Source: Toxoplasma gondii ME49
Lineage: Eukaryota > Apicomplexa > Conoidasida > Eucoccidiorida > Sarcocystidae
Direction: 5' to 3'
DNA: 64,000 bases
Assembly (NCBI RefSeq): GCF_000006565.2
Contig: NC_031479.1
Coordinates: 558,001-622,000, forward strand
The notes beneath the pieces are model-generated. The model saw only the letters and a list, made by a program, of their open reading frames with translations. It made no database searches and was not told the DNA's origin. Shown here piece after piece: positions 48,427-59,796 of the stretch. How positions within the stretch are numbered: the stretch's first letter is position 1; the number at the start of each line of letters is the position of its first letter. The translations under genes and the position numbers were made by a program.

Positions 48427-51400
48427 CTACAGAGACGGCGGAGAGAAAGAAGAAAAGGGAAGAGAAGACGCGGAAGACGAAGGAGAGGAAGCGGGTGGAG
48501 ATGAGTCACGAAGTGGAAAGGAGGAAGAAAAAGAAGACGAAACAGACGAACTTGAGGAGAGTGACGAAGAAGCCACAGCAGATGAAAACGAGGGCAGAGA
48601 AGAGGAAGAACCCAAAGAAAAAGAAGCAGACGAAACAGCATGTCCGGACGCGAACGAAGCGCGGCTTTCGCAAACCCCAGACGAAGAGACAGAAGAGAAA
48701 GAAGAAGAGAAAGAAGAAGAGAAAGAAGAAGAGGGGGAAGCAGAAGCTGGAGATAAAGAGCGATGTGTTTGTGAAACCGCCACCGATGGAGGAGGAGGAA
48801 GAGAAGAGCCGCGAGAGTTTTCAGAATGAGTTGAATGCAACGAATCGCGAGGCCAGTCGCGATAGACAAGTTCCAAAAGGGGAAGGACGAGTCCGCCTTG
48901 TAGACAGACATCGTATGGGATGCGGGAGAAGGCTCTGTTGGATTTCGCGTTTCCTCCCTTGCTCGTTCCATCCGCACAGGAGTCTTCCACCATCTGTCTC
49001 CTGTCCCTTGTCAGCATGTTGTCCGTCGTTGCTTCCGCTACCTTCTTCTCTTCTTTGTCGTTTCCTCCTCTTTCCGAGCTCGTGACGAAGTCCAGGTCAC
49101 CGCCCTCACCTTCCATACCGTCCATTTCTTCTTCTTCTCTATCCTCTTCTTCTCTCTCCTCTTCTTCACCTCTGTCGCGCTTCTTTCTCCAACTGTCGTC
49201 ACAGTTGCGATTGCTCCCTCCTTCAGTCTCTCTTCTTCCTCTTGTTCTCTCTCCGTCAGTGCTCTCTGTCCCCGTCCTCGTCCGCGCTCTTTGTCTTCCT
49301 TCTCCTCCTTCTGTCTGCTGCTGCTGAGTGGGCGCTCGACCGCGCGGGGTCTTCCAGAGGACGGCAAGGTCCCCGGCGAGATGCTGGAGGGACTCGAGTC
49401 GCGTGTGGAGAAGAGTTTCGCACCTCGCTGCGATTTCCTCTTCTCTCTCTTCTTCTCGCGCATGCTCCTCCCCCATCGTCTGCTGCACAAAACGCTCGGC
49501 CGCTTCTGCGTACCGAAGCGCTGGAAGCAGAGAGGCAAGCACTCGAACGCGCGCCTCGCAGACGCCTCCCCTTGCCTCCGAACTCCCAGGCGAAGCCGAC
49601 GGAAGGTCAGTCGCAGACGAAGACGGAGCAGAGGCTGCGGAAGAAGCGCATGCAGGGCCAACTGCACCCGCGTTCGCGCGCTTCGCAGGTCTGCCAGTGA
49701 CAGGAGGCGAATCTCTCGCCGACGGCTGGCCTTCTCCAGAAGAGAGCGCTGCCATCTCTTCCCTGTTCTCTCCCTCCACGGGGAAGGAGAATGAAGAAGC
49801 AAGCGGTGTCAACGAGAGAGAGGAAGAAGAAGAAGAGGAAGAAGAAGAAGAGGAAGAAGCGGATAGAAGACGCGCGACGTGTGACTCGAGACCGACAGCG
49901 GCAGTGGAAGCTACTCTGAGAAGTCTCTCTTCTTCTTGTCTGCGACGTCGGTGCATTTCCAAGCTTTGTGCGCGAGAAGAACTCAAGGCGTCAGCGAGAC
50001 AAGACTGAAGAAAGAACAAATGAATTTTCAAAACTGCGGTACGTCGCTTTTCAACTTTTCTACTTCTGGATGTAATGGAGCGCAAGGTCGGAGAAATTGC
50101 ACGAACCGCACAGAGCACAGGAACTGAAACGCGAGGAAAAACGAGAAAAAAATCTTCTCTGCTGGGCGACTCAAGGCGCAAACGTTCTCAAAACACAAGG
50201 GGGCAAGGAACAGTAGCTTTAGAAAACAGAAAAGAGCCGCGTTGGACGCTACCCCAGAGCGAGAATTCAGAGTGAGGTCTCGGTTCCTCAGGCCGCACAT
50301 GAAGATCTCTGTCAAGAGCAGAAGAGAGATGAGAAAAGACAGAAGCTGCTTGCATTGCTAGCCTCGGAAACCGACAAATCCGCAACAACAGAAGCGAGAC
50401 AGAGAGCTCTCGAAACGCCAACGCTGAAAGGAAAGTCGCTCACTGCTGCGCAAGTGACGTAGGTCTCCAGGTGACATCGTAGCTCCTCCACACGCTGAAC
50501 GCCTCGCTGAAAAGCCAATCTGTATGCATCCTCGAGCATCTGAAAAAGCCAGGAGGACAATGAAGTTGTCGACTTCTGGAGCACGAAGAGAGCAAATGCC
50601 CATCACTGAACCTGCGTTTCCTCTTCTTCGTTCTCTCTCTCTCTCTCTGTCTCTCTGTCTCTCTGTCTCGATGCCGCCGAACCGACTCGCTCGCGCCGGG
50701 CAGAACTGCTCCCGCTCTCTGCGCACTCGCGTCCGACTCTGTCCTCTCCCTCTTTCTCAGTTGCTGGTCTCCACTTGTTCCGAATCTCCCCGTTAGTTGC
50801 TCCGCCTCGCGCCGTCCAAACGCCTCCTCGCAGACAGGCGGCTCCAACTGAGCTCAACCGTGTGTGCATGCATCACAGATCCGTGAAGAGAGAGGCAAGC
50901 ATGCACTGGCCCACAGCTGAGTAAAGACGGATGGGCATACACGGGCGCGAGGCGGCCTGCAACTGCATGCAGCCCAGACGGAGGCGAAGAAATACCTGTT
51001 CGACGCGGAGGCGTCTCTGGACGTTCGAGCGGAGCCTCTCGGCCGCCTGCTTCAAGCGGAGGAGGACCGCGTTGGAGAGGTCCGCGACGAGGGCAACCGC
51101 GCAGGCGAGCGACGTCCGCGGGTGGAGATAGTGAGGCGAGTCTTCTCCCGCGAAACAGAGCGAGCAGACCAGAAGTCCACACAGGCCTGGACAGACACAC
51201 AGAGAGGCGGAGAGAAGAAGCGGAAGGGCAAGATGCGACCGGACTCTCTGCAGGTGCGCCGCAACTCAGAGGTCACCCTGAGACAAAGAAGCGTTCTTGG
51301 ACAAGTGAGCGGAGAATGAAGCAAGAAACGGAGAGACGCTGAAAAAAAGAATGCACGGAAGAGCTGCAGACAGCAGAAGAACACGCAGACGAAGAAGACG

Positions 51401-53994
51401 GAGACGAGAGAGAAGAAAGAGGACGAGGGGACGAACGACGAATCCAAGAAAAACAGAAAAGGAAGGGAAACAACGAAAGACTCCTCGAGAGAGGAGTAGG
51501 ACGTCTTTGGGAGACTTACGACAGTACGCGACGGTCGCCTCGTTCGGGTGTTGCTTGCAGTATCTGTGCAGTCAACAGCCGCAAGAAAAGTTGGCCGAAA
51601 ACAAAGGCACCACACCACGTCACTCTCACTCTCGAAAACGTTGACAGCCTTCTTCTGTGTTGCTCCGTCTGTCTCCATCGAGTTTCCTCGTCTCTGTACA
51701 CCCTCTGTCGTTCTCTCTGCAGGGTTCACGGGACGCCCTTCTTCCCTTGTTGCGTCTCTCCTGTTTTGTTTTTCTGCTTTCCTGGAGACACTCTCTCGAG
51801 CGTCTTACGACTCTCCTCGCCCCCGCGCGTCCTTTCTCCTTCGGACATGTGTGTGTGTGTGACCTTTTCAAGCGACCTTGGTTCTTGTTCCCTTCTGCTT
51901 TATGCGCGTTCGCGTCTCCTCTCTCTGAGCCGCCAGTTTTCTCTCCACCACTCTTCTGCCTCGTCTAGATGTTTCTGCTGTCGCGAGCGTCCTACGTTCT
52001 GGAGTCTCTGTTCTCTTGCTGGGCATCCGTCCAGAGGGGACGCTTCACCCGGTGGAGGTTCCCCTCGGTCGGTCTTCTCTGTTTGGCCTCTGCAGACGCG
52101 CCGAACGCGCCCTGCGTCGTCCTCCGTTCTCCCTGTCGCCTCGCCTTCGGAATTTGCTGAGTCCAGGGACAACATGCGAGAGAAAACGGAACATGCAGAA
52201 CTCAGAGGCAGGCGCTGCAGCAGACGAAGCGCCTCAGTTGTCGGCTGCCTAGCAACCAAGAAAACAGATACACAGACTCCTTCGTAGTAGACACACGAAA
52301 CAAACTGAGACTCAGACTCACACCCATACGTCTGCCTGTGTCTTTAACAGTGAAGCCTGAGAGAGAGGACTCGTGAGTCAGACCCCCGGGGAGGCCGCGG
52401 CTCGTGCGTAGACGCACCTCTTTCGCGTCCGTGGGTTTAGAAGAGAAGTGACTGAATCGTTTACAAGCGTTCTTTTTTAAAAAAAAACAACTACGTAAAC
52501 GCAGAGTCCTACCGCGTCGCCTGAGGGAAGGAGGGCGAGGTTGTCCGCTGCGATTCGAGACTCCTGGCGACACAATGGGCACTGGAAGAAGGAGCAGTGA
52601 GCAGCACTGCGCATGCAGGCGTCGAATTCCTCGTCCCCTGTGAGGCCTCGCTGCCTTCCCGAGGCCTCGCCGAACATCCCCAGGAAGAAACACGAAGAGG
52701 CCGAGGCAGGGGAGACCCTGCGCGGGTGAAGCGCCGTCCCCGCAGAGCCGTCGCCGGTTGAAAGAATTCGCAGGATGCACAAGAAGCAGATCGAATGGCC
52801 TGAAGGAGAACAAACGACGCAGGACACACGGATCTAAAGCCGAGCTCGTTTTCTCAGCGGTGAGTAAAGCCTGTGACGCTTTTCTCGAGGTCCTTCTCTA
52901 TGTCCAGTTCACTGCCTGAATGTAAAGTTGTCTGCGCATTTGCATGCACAGATACACTGGGGCGTAAGCATAAATATGCAGATGCATTTGGTGTTTGAGT
53001 TCTAGGGGGCGAGAAGGGAGAATGGTCGCCTTTGAGCGTAGGCACTCGTGGAAGGGGAACTTCAAGCAAAGCACATAAAACTTTTACAGTGAAGGCCTTC
53101 CGAAATTCACAATCTCTCGTCTTCAATGATATCCTTCTACCTATTGGTACAAACAGATACACGCAATGTTTGTGTCTTTGCCGATATGCGGAACTGTGGC
53201 TTGACATTTTGTGTGCGAATCTGATGGGAGACCGATGACACAGACTGACCGCATGTGAGGACTTTGGGCCTGCGCATTTCTCCGCATTCGAATTTCTCCA
53301 GGCAGATGGGGCATTCATGGCCTGCATGCGATGCCCTTGCGACTTCTTCCTCTCTTGCTTCATCTTCGGCATTCGCCGTTTTGCCCGCCGCAAAGATGGG
53401 AGCCATGCGAGAAGTCTCTTCCCTCGTGCGTCGCCGAGAGACTCCAGAGGAGCTTTCGCTGCACGCAGACTGGCGAGGCTCTCTCTGGACTTCTCCTCCC
53501 GTTTCTCCAGACTGTCTGGGCGCATGTAGACTCTGCGCGGTCCACCCTGCCGGCGAGGCACTGCCGAGAGGAAAAGAGGAAGGAGGGAGAGACGGCGAAG
53601 ACGGAGCCATGGAGAGATGCTCTCCAGAAAAGAACGCAGGAGGAAACGAGGAGGCATGCAGAGACGGTGACGCAGACGACGAGAGAGAGGAAAACGAAGA
53701 CGAGGAAAGGGAAGGGAGAAGAGAATTTGACACAGACGGGGAAGAGAAAGAATGCTGAAAAGCTCCAAGAAGAGGTGCGGCAACGGAGGACGAGCTCGCG
53801 CTGGGAAGCGGAACAGGAGACGACGAGAGGGAGGACGAATGCGAATGGCCGTTGAACGGCAAATGAGAAGAGGCGAATGGGCCGTGGAGGCGAGACGCTG
53901 TAAATGTCCCCGATGCTCCCCAAGTCGATCCTGGAGAAGAACCTCCGAGGCTCTGCGAGCTGGTCCCAGGAACAGGCGGCGTGTCTGCCTCCAT
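48427..53994 (-). CDS. TRIM/RBCC-like RING + B-box + coiled-coil protein, 7 exons, 991 aa
   Basis: Predicted RING-type E3 ubiquitin ligase with the tripartite order RING, B-box, coiled coil. Exons on minus: 53994-53250, 52799-52513, 52356-52322, 51563-51520, 51186-50996, 50539-50444 and 50004-48427, all in phase (992 codons). Residues 1-225 are Ser/Pro-rich. The RING is C228-x2-C231-x16-C248-x-H250-x2-C253-x2-C256, then a 65-residue loop, then C322-x2-C325 (FQCPLCRQE). The B-box reads C358-x2-H361-x8-C370-x2-C373-x4-C378-x2-C381-x7-H389-x2-H392, and is assembled across exons of 35, 44 and 191 nt. A helical stretch follows (LKQAAERLRSNVQRRLRVEQ, then EDAYRLAFQRGVQRVEELR). The C-terminal 526 residues are low-complexity with long serine runs and an acidic block. 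No SPRY or NHL domain is seen. The ATG at 53994 has a good context (gcatcATGG). Confidence 0.86.
49803..49862 (-). repeat. Poly-serine trinucleotide tract in TRIM-like gene
   Basis: A gaagaagaa-type run on the plus strand encodes about 14 consecutive serines on the coding strand. It is one of several serine runs in the last exon; others lie around 48450-48760. Confidence 0.85.
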
Positions 53995-56209
53995 GATGCC
54001 TCACTTGAGCGAACGCTGAGGACGGGGGAAATGGACAGAAGCACAGCAGGGGAAGTTGAGAGAGAATGGGAGAAAACGAGGGGGAAACCGGTTTAAACGC
54101 ACTCCGAGAGGAAGAGAAAGTTAGCAAAAACCGCGCGCCAATCTGCAAATGCAAAGAACGTGAAAAACACAAAGAAAGAAAAGTGGACCCTCCCGTGTCC
54201 GCCGGTGTCGCCTTTTACGCAGCGCCGTCGAGTGTGTGTACACTTGGAGCGTGAGCTGCGATCAGCATCGCAGTGTGGACGCACTCTCGCTTTCCCTGTC
54301 CTTTCCCAACGTCCCTCAATAGGGTCACGGAACAGTATTTTTCCCCTTCCGACAAAATCACTTGTGGTGGAAAACGGTATTTCTTCCTCTGAGAGAGGAC
54401 GGTGGCGACGAGACACGCGAGCCGAACCAGGCGCGAACGCACCAGTCGCGCTTTTTATGGGGGCCGACGAGGAAGGAAGAGATCCGTCAAACGGAGCCTC
54501 GACAAGCACGGAAAAAAAGTTAGCCGCTTGAGTCTCGAAACATAGCTCGTTTGGGTCTTGCGGAGACATGGAGAACCTCTTTTGCCAGACCACGTAGCGG
54601 CAACCGAGGCGGCCGGTCTCTGGCAAGGCCCTCTTTTTCGTTGGTACCACTTTGCTGCCTAAGAAAGTTTTTACCTTATGCTGCTTAGAGGTCAACTTCT
54701 AGAAAAACTCTCTTTCCCGCCTCATGCAAGGGCTTCGCTGTCGGTCGTCTGACAGCGCGGCAACTTCGCGCGACAAATTCACACAGGCGAGAACCGCAGA
54801 GAGACATAACTTGCAGGTTGATTCACTCGAGATGCCTTTTACGAAGAAAAGAAGCTCGAAAGGCAAAGCGGAAGCCGACATGCAGTCGAGGAAAGATCCT
54901 AGAATTCCGTCGAGCCTCGAGCTCCAGCAGGCAAGTGACCAGACAGAAGGCGTTTTTGCACGCGCTGCGCGGAGACTGGCGCTGTACGAGAGTGGAGTAA
55001 TTCGGTTCATAATTTGTGTTGTACACGGGAGCCACTGCGACTGAAGATCGATGGACAAAGGAACTTCAAATTCCACGTCGTTTCCCCCTCAAGTGGCGCT
55101 GGTACGGAATACGGAACGGAAGATATCGCAACTTAAACAGAGAACGGTCGGGAGGAATCTCGCTGACTGTTCCCGTCGTAGTAAAAAGGGCACATGTACA
55201 AATGATCCGCGAACCAGAACTGCTTTGTCCAGGTTCCTCGTTGTTACACAAGGGCCTAGGTTCCTTATTGCGACACAACAAGTCGCCGCGACGCTGAGAG
55301 TTTCTAGTTGATGGGAATCACAAAACTGTCAAGGTTCGTATTGGACTGTCTGCTAACGCTCCTGTGTGTCGCGGAAATACGTCGGGCACACGCACATACG
55401 CACTTTTGTTTTCCGAGGAAAGCAGGAAAGGAAAGCGTTTTTGCGCGAGGGCAGTTGCGCTAACGCAAGAAAGCGGGACTTTCAGGTTTCCTTGTTGGTT
55501 CTCGGGCAAACAACTCCGCCGAAGTCAAGCAATCCGTAGGTCTTTGCATGCGTCGTTGTGTCGTCTCTCTTGAAAGGGCCGAAACTTGGGTTTCCAACGG
55601 TTGAAAAGGCGAGGATTTCGCAAATTCTGAGATCGGAGGCTAAGCTGTGTACGAGACCACTTCAAATACTGGAAACACAGGTCAAAGTTGACCATTTCCG
55701 GACGTCCTTTCCGGTGTGCTCCCTCGACTGCCGGCCTCCTCGGGGGAGGGGGGGGGCGGGCAAACGAGACGAGGAGAGGTTTCTTTTTTTGGAGAACACT
55801 GGGTGGATAGAGTAGAAAAGTAGCTCGGTCGACAGATCCAGTGTCTTCGCAGTGTGGCCATCTTTGAATCAATCCATGCCAGATGAAAAGCCAGTGGTCG
55901 GGGGAGGGAGCAGGAAAGTCGCTGCCTTGGCGCAAACGCGCAGGTAGGAGAGAGCGACCTAGGTGACCTTTGAAGCCCTTTGAACTATAATGTCTCTGTT
56001 TATTTGATTTGAGTTATACTAATGTGAACACAGAGCTGTGGCTTGTCTTTCCTCGCAGAGTCCGCTTCTCAGAGAAGTCCGAGCACCACGTCGACTTCGT
56101 CGGAGTCTCGCGGCCGCCGCCTCTCCTGACACAAGCGTCCACCGTCAACCTCTCGTCTTTTTCGTTCCTTCTCGTGTGAATTCTTCCTTATCCCCTTCAG
56201 AGAATCAAG
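53995..56209. other. Divergent intergenic interval, TRIM-like (-) and HD protein (+)
   Basis: This 2.2-kb stretch should contain both promoters and leaders. A pyrimidine tract ending tccccttcag, 9 bases before the HD-protein ATG, looks like a splice acceptor, suggesting an intron in its 5' UTR. A 106-codon plus frame at 54724-55044 (internal ATG near 54832) reads protein-like but has no family or splice support. Confidence 0.45.
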
Positions 56210-58058
56210 ATGGCCAGCTCTTCGGCTGCGCCTGCTGGCCCCGGCTCGCACTCTGAGGCTTCTTCGGGGGACGCAAAGGGCGGAGAGACTTGCTACTGCT
56301 CGCTGTTGAATTTTCTGCTCATGGTCGGAGAGCTGAAGAAACTGAAGAGGACTGGCTGGAAGCTCTCTGGAGTTCGCGGTCCAGAGAGCGTCGCCGAGCA
56401 CTCGTTTCGCGCGGGAATCTGCGCCTTCCTGATTGGAACTGATCCGCAATCTTCCAAATTGATTCGCGAAAACAAGCTGGACAGAAACAAGTGAGGGAGC
56501 GAGACGGGGGACGTTGCCCTCCCACTCAAAGGTGTAGATCTGCATTTTTTCTGGAAGAATAACGAAAAGGACAAATGCTTACCTGTAGGGGTTCACGCAT
56601 AGGGTTCAAAAGCCGTGTACAACTGTCGAGTGCACTGTGCCCGAGGCCGAGAAACAGAGAGAGTCACGGAGAGAGGCCAGAGCCAGCCAAGAAGAACAAG
56701 AAGAAGTCGGAGAAAGGAGAGGAAGGGAGAGAGACAGAAGTCTTGAATGTGTGTTATCCTTCGCTTTGCGGTTTCTGTGCTGTCTCCCCGGCCTCACAGA
56801 TGTATCAAGATGGCCCTCGTCCACGACCTTGCCGAGGCTCTCGCAGGCGACATCACACCGCACTGTGGTGTATCTGCAGAGGCAAAGAGAAAACAGGAAC
56901 GTGAGGCACTCGAGAAAATTCTACGGCCTCTCCCTGCGTCCGCAGGCTCGTCTTTTCTTTCCTGTGACCAGTGCAGAACACCCGCGACCAGCAAGCAGGG
57001 AGCGGACGCGATTCCTCCGGCGCTCCCAGTTGGCGAGGAAATTCTTTCTCTCTGGGAGGAGTACGAAGAAGGTGAGAAGCAATGCGGGTTTCAACACTGC
57101 GATCTCCTACTTCCTAGTACCATTAGTGAACTATTTTGGTCTGCTCTTACGTACGCAGTGATCTATATAACAGATACAAGTAACTTGGCAGGCATTACTA
57201 GACAGCAATCACTTAGTCTATTCTCTGTCGGGTACAGTTATATATATATATATATGTTTATACATGTCGTGTGAGTTGCTGGGTTCCTTTTTTGTGTCCA
57301 GTTATCTCCCCGTGCGAGCTGTGGCTGAGACCAGCTGAGGCATCTCTGCACCGCAGGAGAGACGCGAGTACTTCTTCTGAGTAGAGATCGATTTTCTTTT
57401 TCTTCTGAATTTGGGGTTTACTGTTTTCGCAAGGCTTTGCAGGGGACCTGCAGAGATCATGTGGTTTGGGTTCACCGGTCGCGTAGGCGCAGCTGTGGTA
57501 GAAGTCGCCCGCAACATGCAGTCCTAAGGCCGCAAACTGGTGCGCGAGTCTGTGTTTTCCTCTTTCAGTTCTTTTCTGGTGTCTGTTTTTCCGGCTGGGG
57601 GTCTATTTTCGCGAGCGGAAGGCTGCGCTTTTGTAACGGACGCAGCAGCTGGACGGCTCCAGTGTGTGGTTGTCGAATGGTTGCCGTGTGCAGGAACTAC
57701 GGAGGAAGCGAAATACGTGTTTGACATCGACAAGTTTGAAATGATTCTCCAAGCTTTCGAGTACGAGTCGGATCCCTCTCAGGAAGGGCCGTCCAGTGGG
57801 CCGTTTTACCACAGGGCGCAGGAAGAAACAGAAGAGAAAGAGCACCAGCACCACACAGAAGCCGCGGCAGAGGAGAACGGCTCCAGGAAAAGAAGACGGC
57901 TGTACATGCCATCCTTCTACAGGTCAACAGAGAATGTGTTTCGCAGTGACCTTTTCAAAAGCCTGGATTTCGTTCTCAGAAACCGAAGAGGAACGCTCCC
58001 GCAAGTGCAGAGGGCCGCCAAGCTGGAGGCTCAGAACCAACAAGATGCGGGAAAATAA
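56210..58058 (+). CDS. HD-domain protein, HDDC2/YfbR 5'-nucleotidase type, 305 aa
   Basis: Metal-dependent phosphohydrolase of the HD superfamily; relatives are 5'-deoxynucleotidases that hydrolyse dNMPs. Exons are 56210-56490, 56800-57071 and 57694-58058, phases 2 and 1, for 306 codons. Family motifs are intact: LKRTGW then [11 protein letters not shown] (H64), [15 protein letters not shown] (H102-D103), and the final acidic residue in [15 protein letters not shown] (D197). The core thus spans roughly residues 30-215. A lysine/glutamate-rich linker of about 50 residues follows [12 protein letters not shown]'s domain and a C-terminal segment [13 protein letters not shown] extends beyond the usual ~200-residue family length. 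The start context is aagATGG. An AG acceptor 9 bases upstream suggests a 5' UTR intron. Intron 2 carries a TA tract at 57238-57260. Confidence 0.93.
57238..57260. repeat. Short TA repeat in HD-protein intron 2
   Basis: A nearly perfect TA run lies within the intron 57072-57693. Confidence 0.8.
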
Positions 58059-59796
58059 AAAGTATTAGTCGGTTGCATGTGGAGAACTCAGGCATTTTCA
58101 AATTGTCTAAATGCAGCAATGAGTCGACGTTGGAGATTGAGGGGTGTTGCACTGGAATCCCGAAAACAAGTCTTGCGCGTTTGCCTCACGGCAACGCGAC
58201 AGAAAAGAGAACCAACAGCCAGAGTGCCCTCGCACAGACGCAGGGAGAAGCACCAGACAAGACATAGATTTGTACTTGTACGCACGCGTTATGACCTTTT
58301 CGTGGAGGGTGTAGCAGCCTTCTGGCTGGTCCTCTTGGCAGCTGAGGCAAACCATATTGGATCGGTTCTGCCACAATTTTCATCGCTACTCTCTGAACCA
58401 CCGAGACTGCGTTGACCACTGAGGCACGTCGTGAGAGAAACCACATCAGATACATGCCAGCCCATCATCTGCTTCAGCAGTATGCGCCTCACAGGGTCTT
58501 ACTAATGCTGGCAGCATGCGAATGGTCGATATGGCCCTGTTTTCGGAGTTGCCGCTGAGGAACGACATCAAGTGTCTCAGGACTACAAAGTACATGCTGC
58601 ATCACAAATGATGGACATGACGACCGAATAATCTGGTGAATCTCGATAGTGTCGTATCATGTCACTCCAACCACTCAGTTCCTTTAGGTTGTATCTGTTC
58701 TTTGTCCAAGCCACAAGTCTTATGTCCCTGTGCTCCTGCATTCTGTGTTCCATATCCATAGTCCTATACTGACGTACTCAAGTGTGACGGTGTGGTTACC
58801 TCCGTGTTCATTGTCCCGGAACCACCGGTTCTAGTTTAAAATATTGTCACTCGTGTCTTCAAGGGTGTCCGGTGGAACTGTAACGAACGGACATACGGCA
58901 TTGTTGTAAGAGCCCTTCCGACTTGGACCCTTCCGTGCAGGAGACACTACACAGCCGCTTAGGCTGTTGAACCCGCACACAGCTTGGATTTCTTCCGTTT
59001 TGATTTCAGGCACGGCGCAATACACCGTTCCGCTCTACCCTACTACACAGAGCAGCCAAACTGTACAAGACTCATCGAGTTTCTACAAAGCAAATACTGC
59101 AGTGCGGCATTTAATTCCCTTCCCAGAACTTAACCTCAAGATGTACCAATTATCCCTGTTGGTGCATCTTTCGTGACACCGTTGTGCAGCAGAACACGGG
59201 ATGACATCCGTTATGACACGTCTAGCCCAGATCCGTTTTCGAGGGTAGTCATCCTAACCTACAGCGTAATCGCCTCCTAACTCAGTTGCTTCGGAGTTCC
59301 GCGACCGGGTGTGCCCTTTTGCACAAAACAGACCGATTTTCAGTCGTGGTACAATCTAATCGGGATCGAAATGCGTACACGAGTCACCAAATCGACACCC
59401 GTGTACCGGCAGCCGGAGTTTCCTTCGTGCTCAGCTCGCCAGTGCCGGGTCGAGCTTGTACAGTGAATCGGTAGTACTTGCAACAGGAAACGTTCGGAAG
59501 ACCTGCAGTCGACGCCGGTAGACCACTGGAGACCTGATGACAAGCTTATTCTCTTGCTAACCATCTTCACATTTCGTTCACCACAAAGGTACTGCTTCCG
59601 TGTTGGGCGTTTCCATAAGGGAGAGATTCGAAAGCTCCCCTATACTCATCGAAAGCGGTCTGGCGGAGCTGGATGCTGGGTGCGCACAGCTGGTTCCGGC
59701 AGGATTGCGGCTCTAAGAGTGCAGAGTATCCCTCATCTCGACCTTGCTCCCAAATGAGTCTACAGTTGTATTTTAATCGAAATAGTCGACGCAAAG
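58059..59796. other. Intergenic interval at boundary of antigen cluster
   Basis: This 1.7 kb separates the HD protein from the first SRS gene. It is visibly less GC-rich than the DNA to its left. Only short open frames occur. The right part should contain the SRS promoter. I looked for SRS fragments (signal peptide, paired cysteines) and for mitochondrial-derived inserts but cannot support either by eye. Confidence 0.45.

Noticed and set aside
54724..55044. 106-codon plus-strand frame between the TRIM-like and HD genes
   Set aside because: Composition is plausible but it lies in a divergent promoter region with no domain, splice site or conserved motif.
58059..59796. Possible mitochondrial-derived insert or extra SRS fragment
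   Set aside because: No extended cytochrome frame, rRNA core or paired-cysteine pattern could be followed by eye. A search against the organelle genome would decide.
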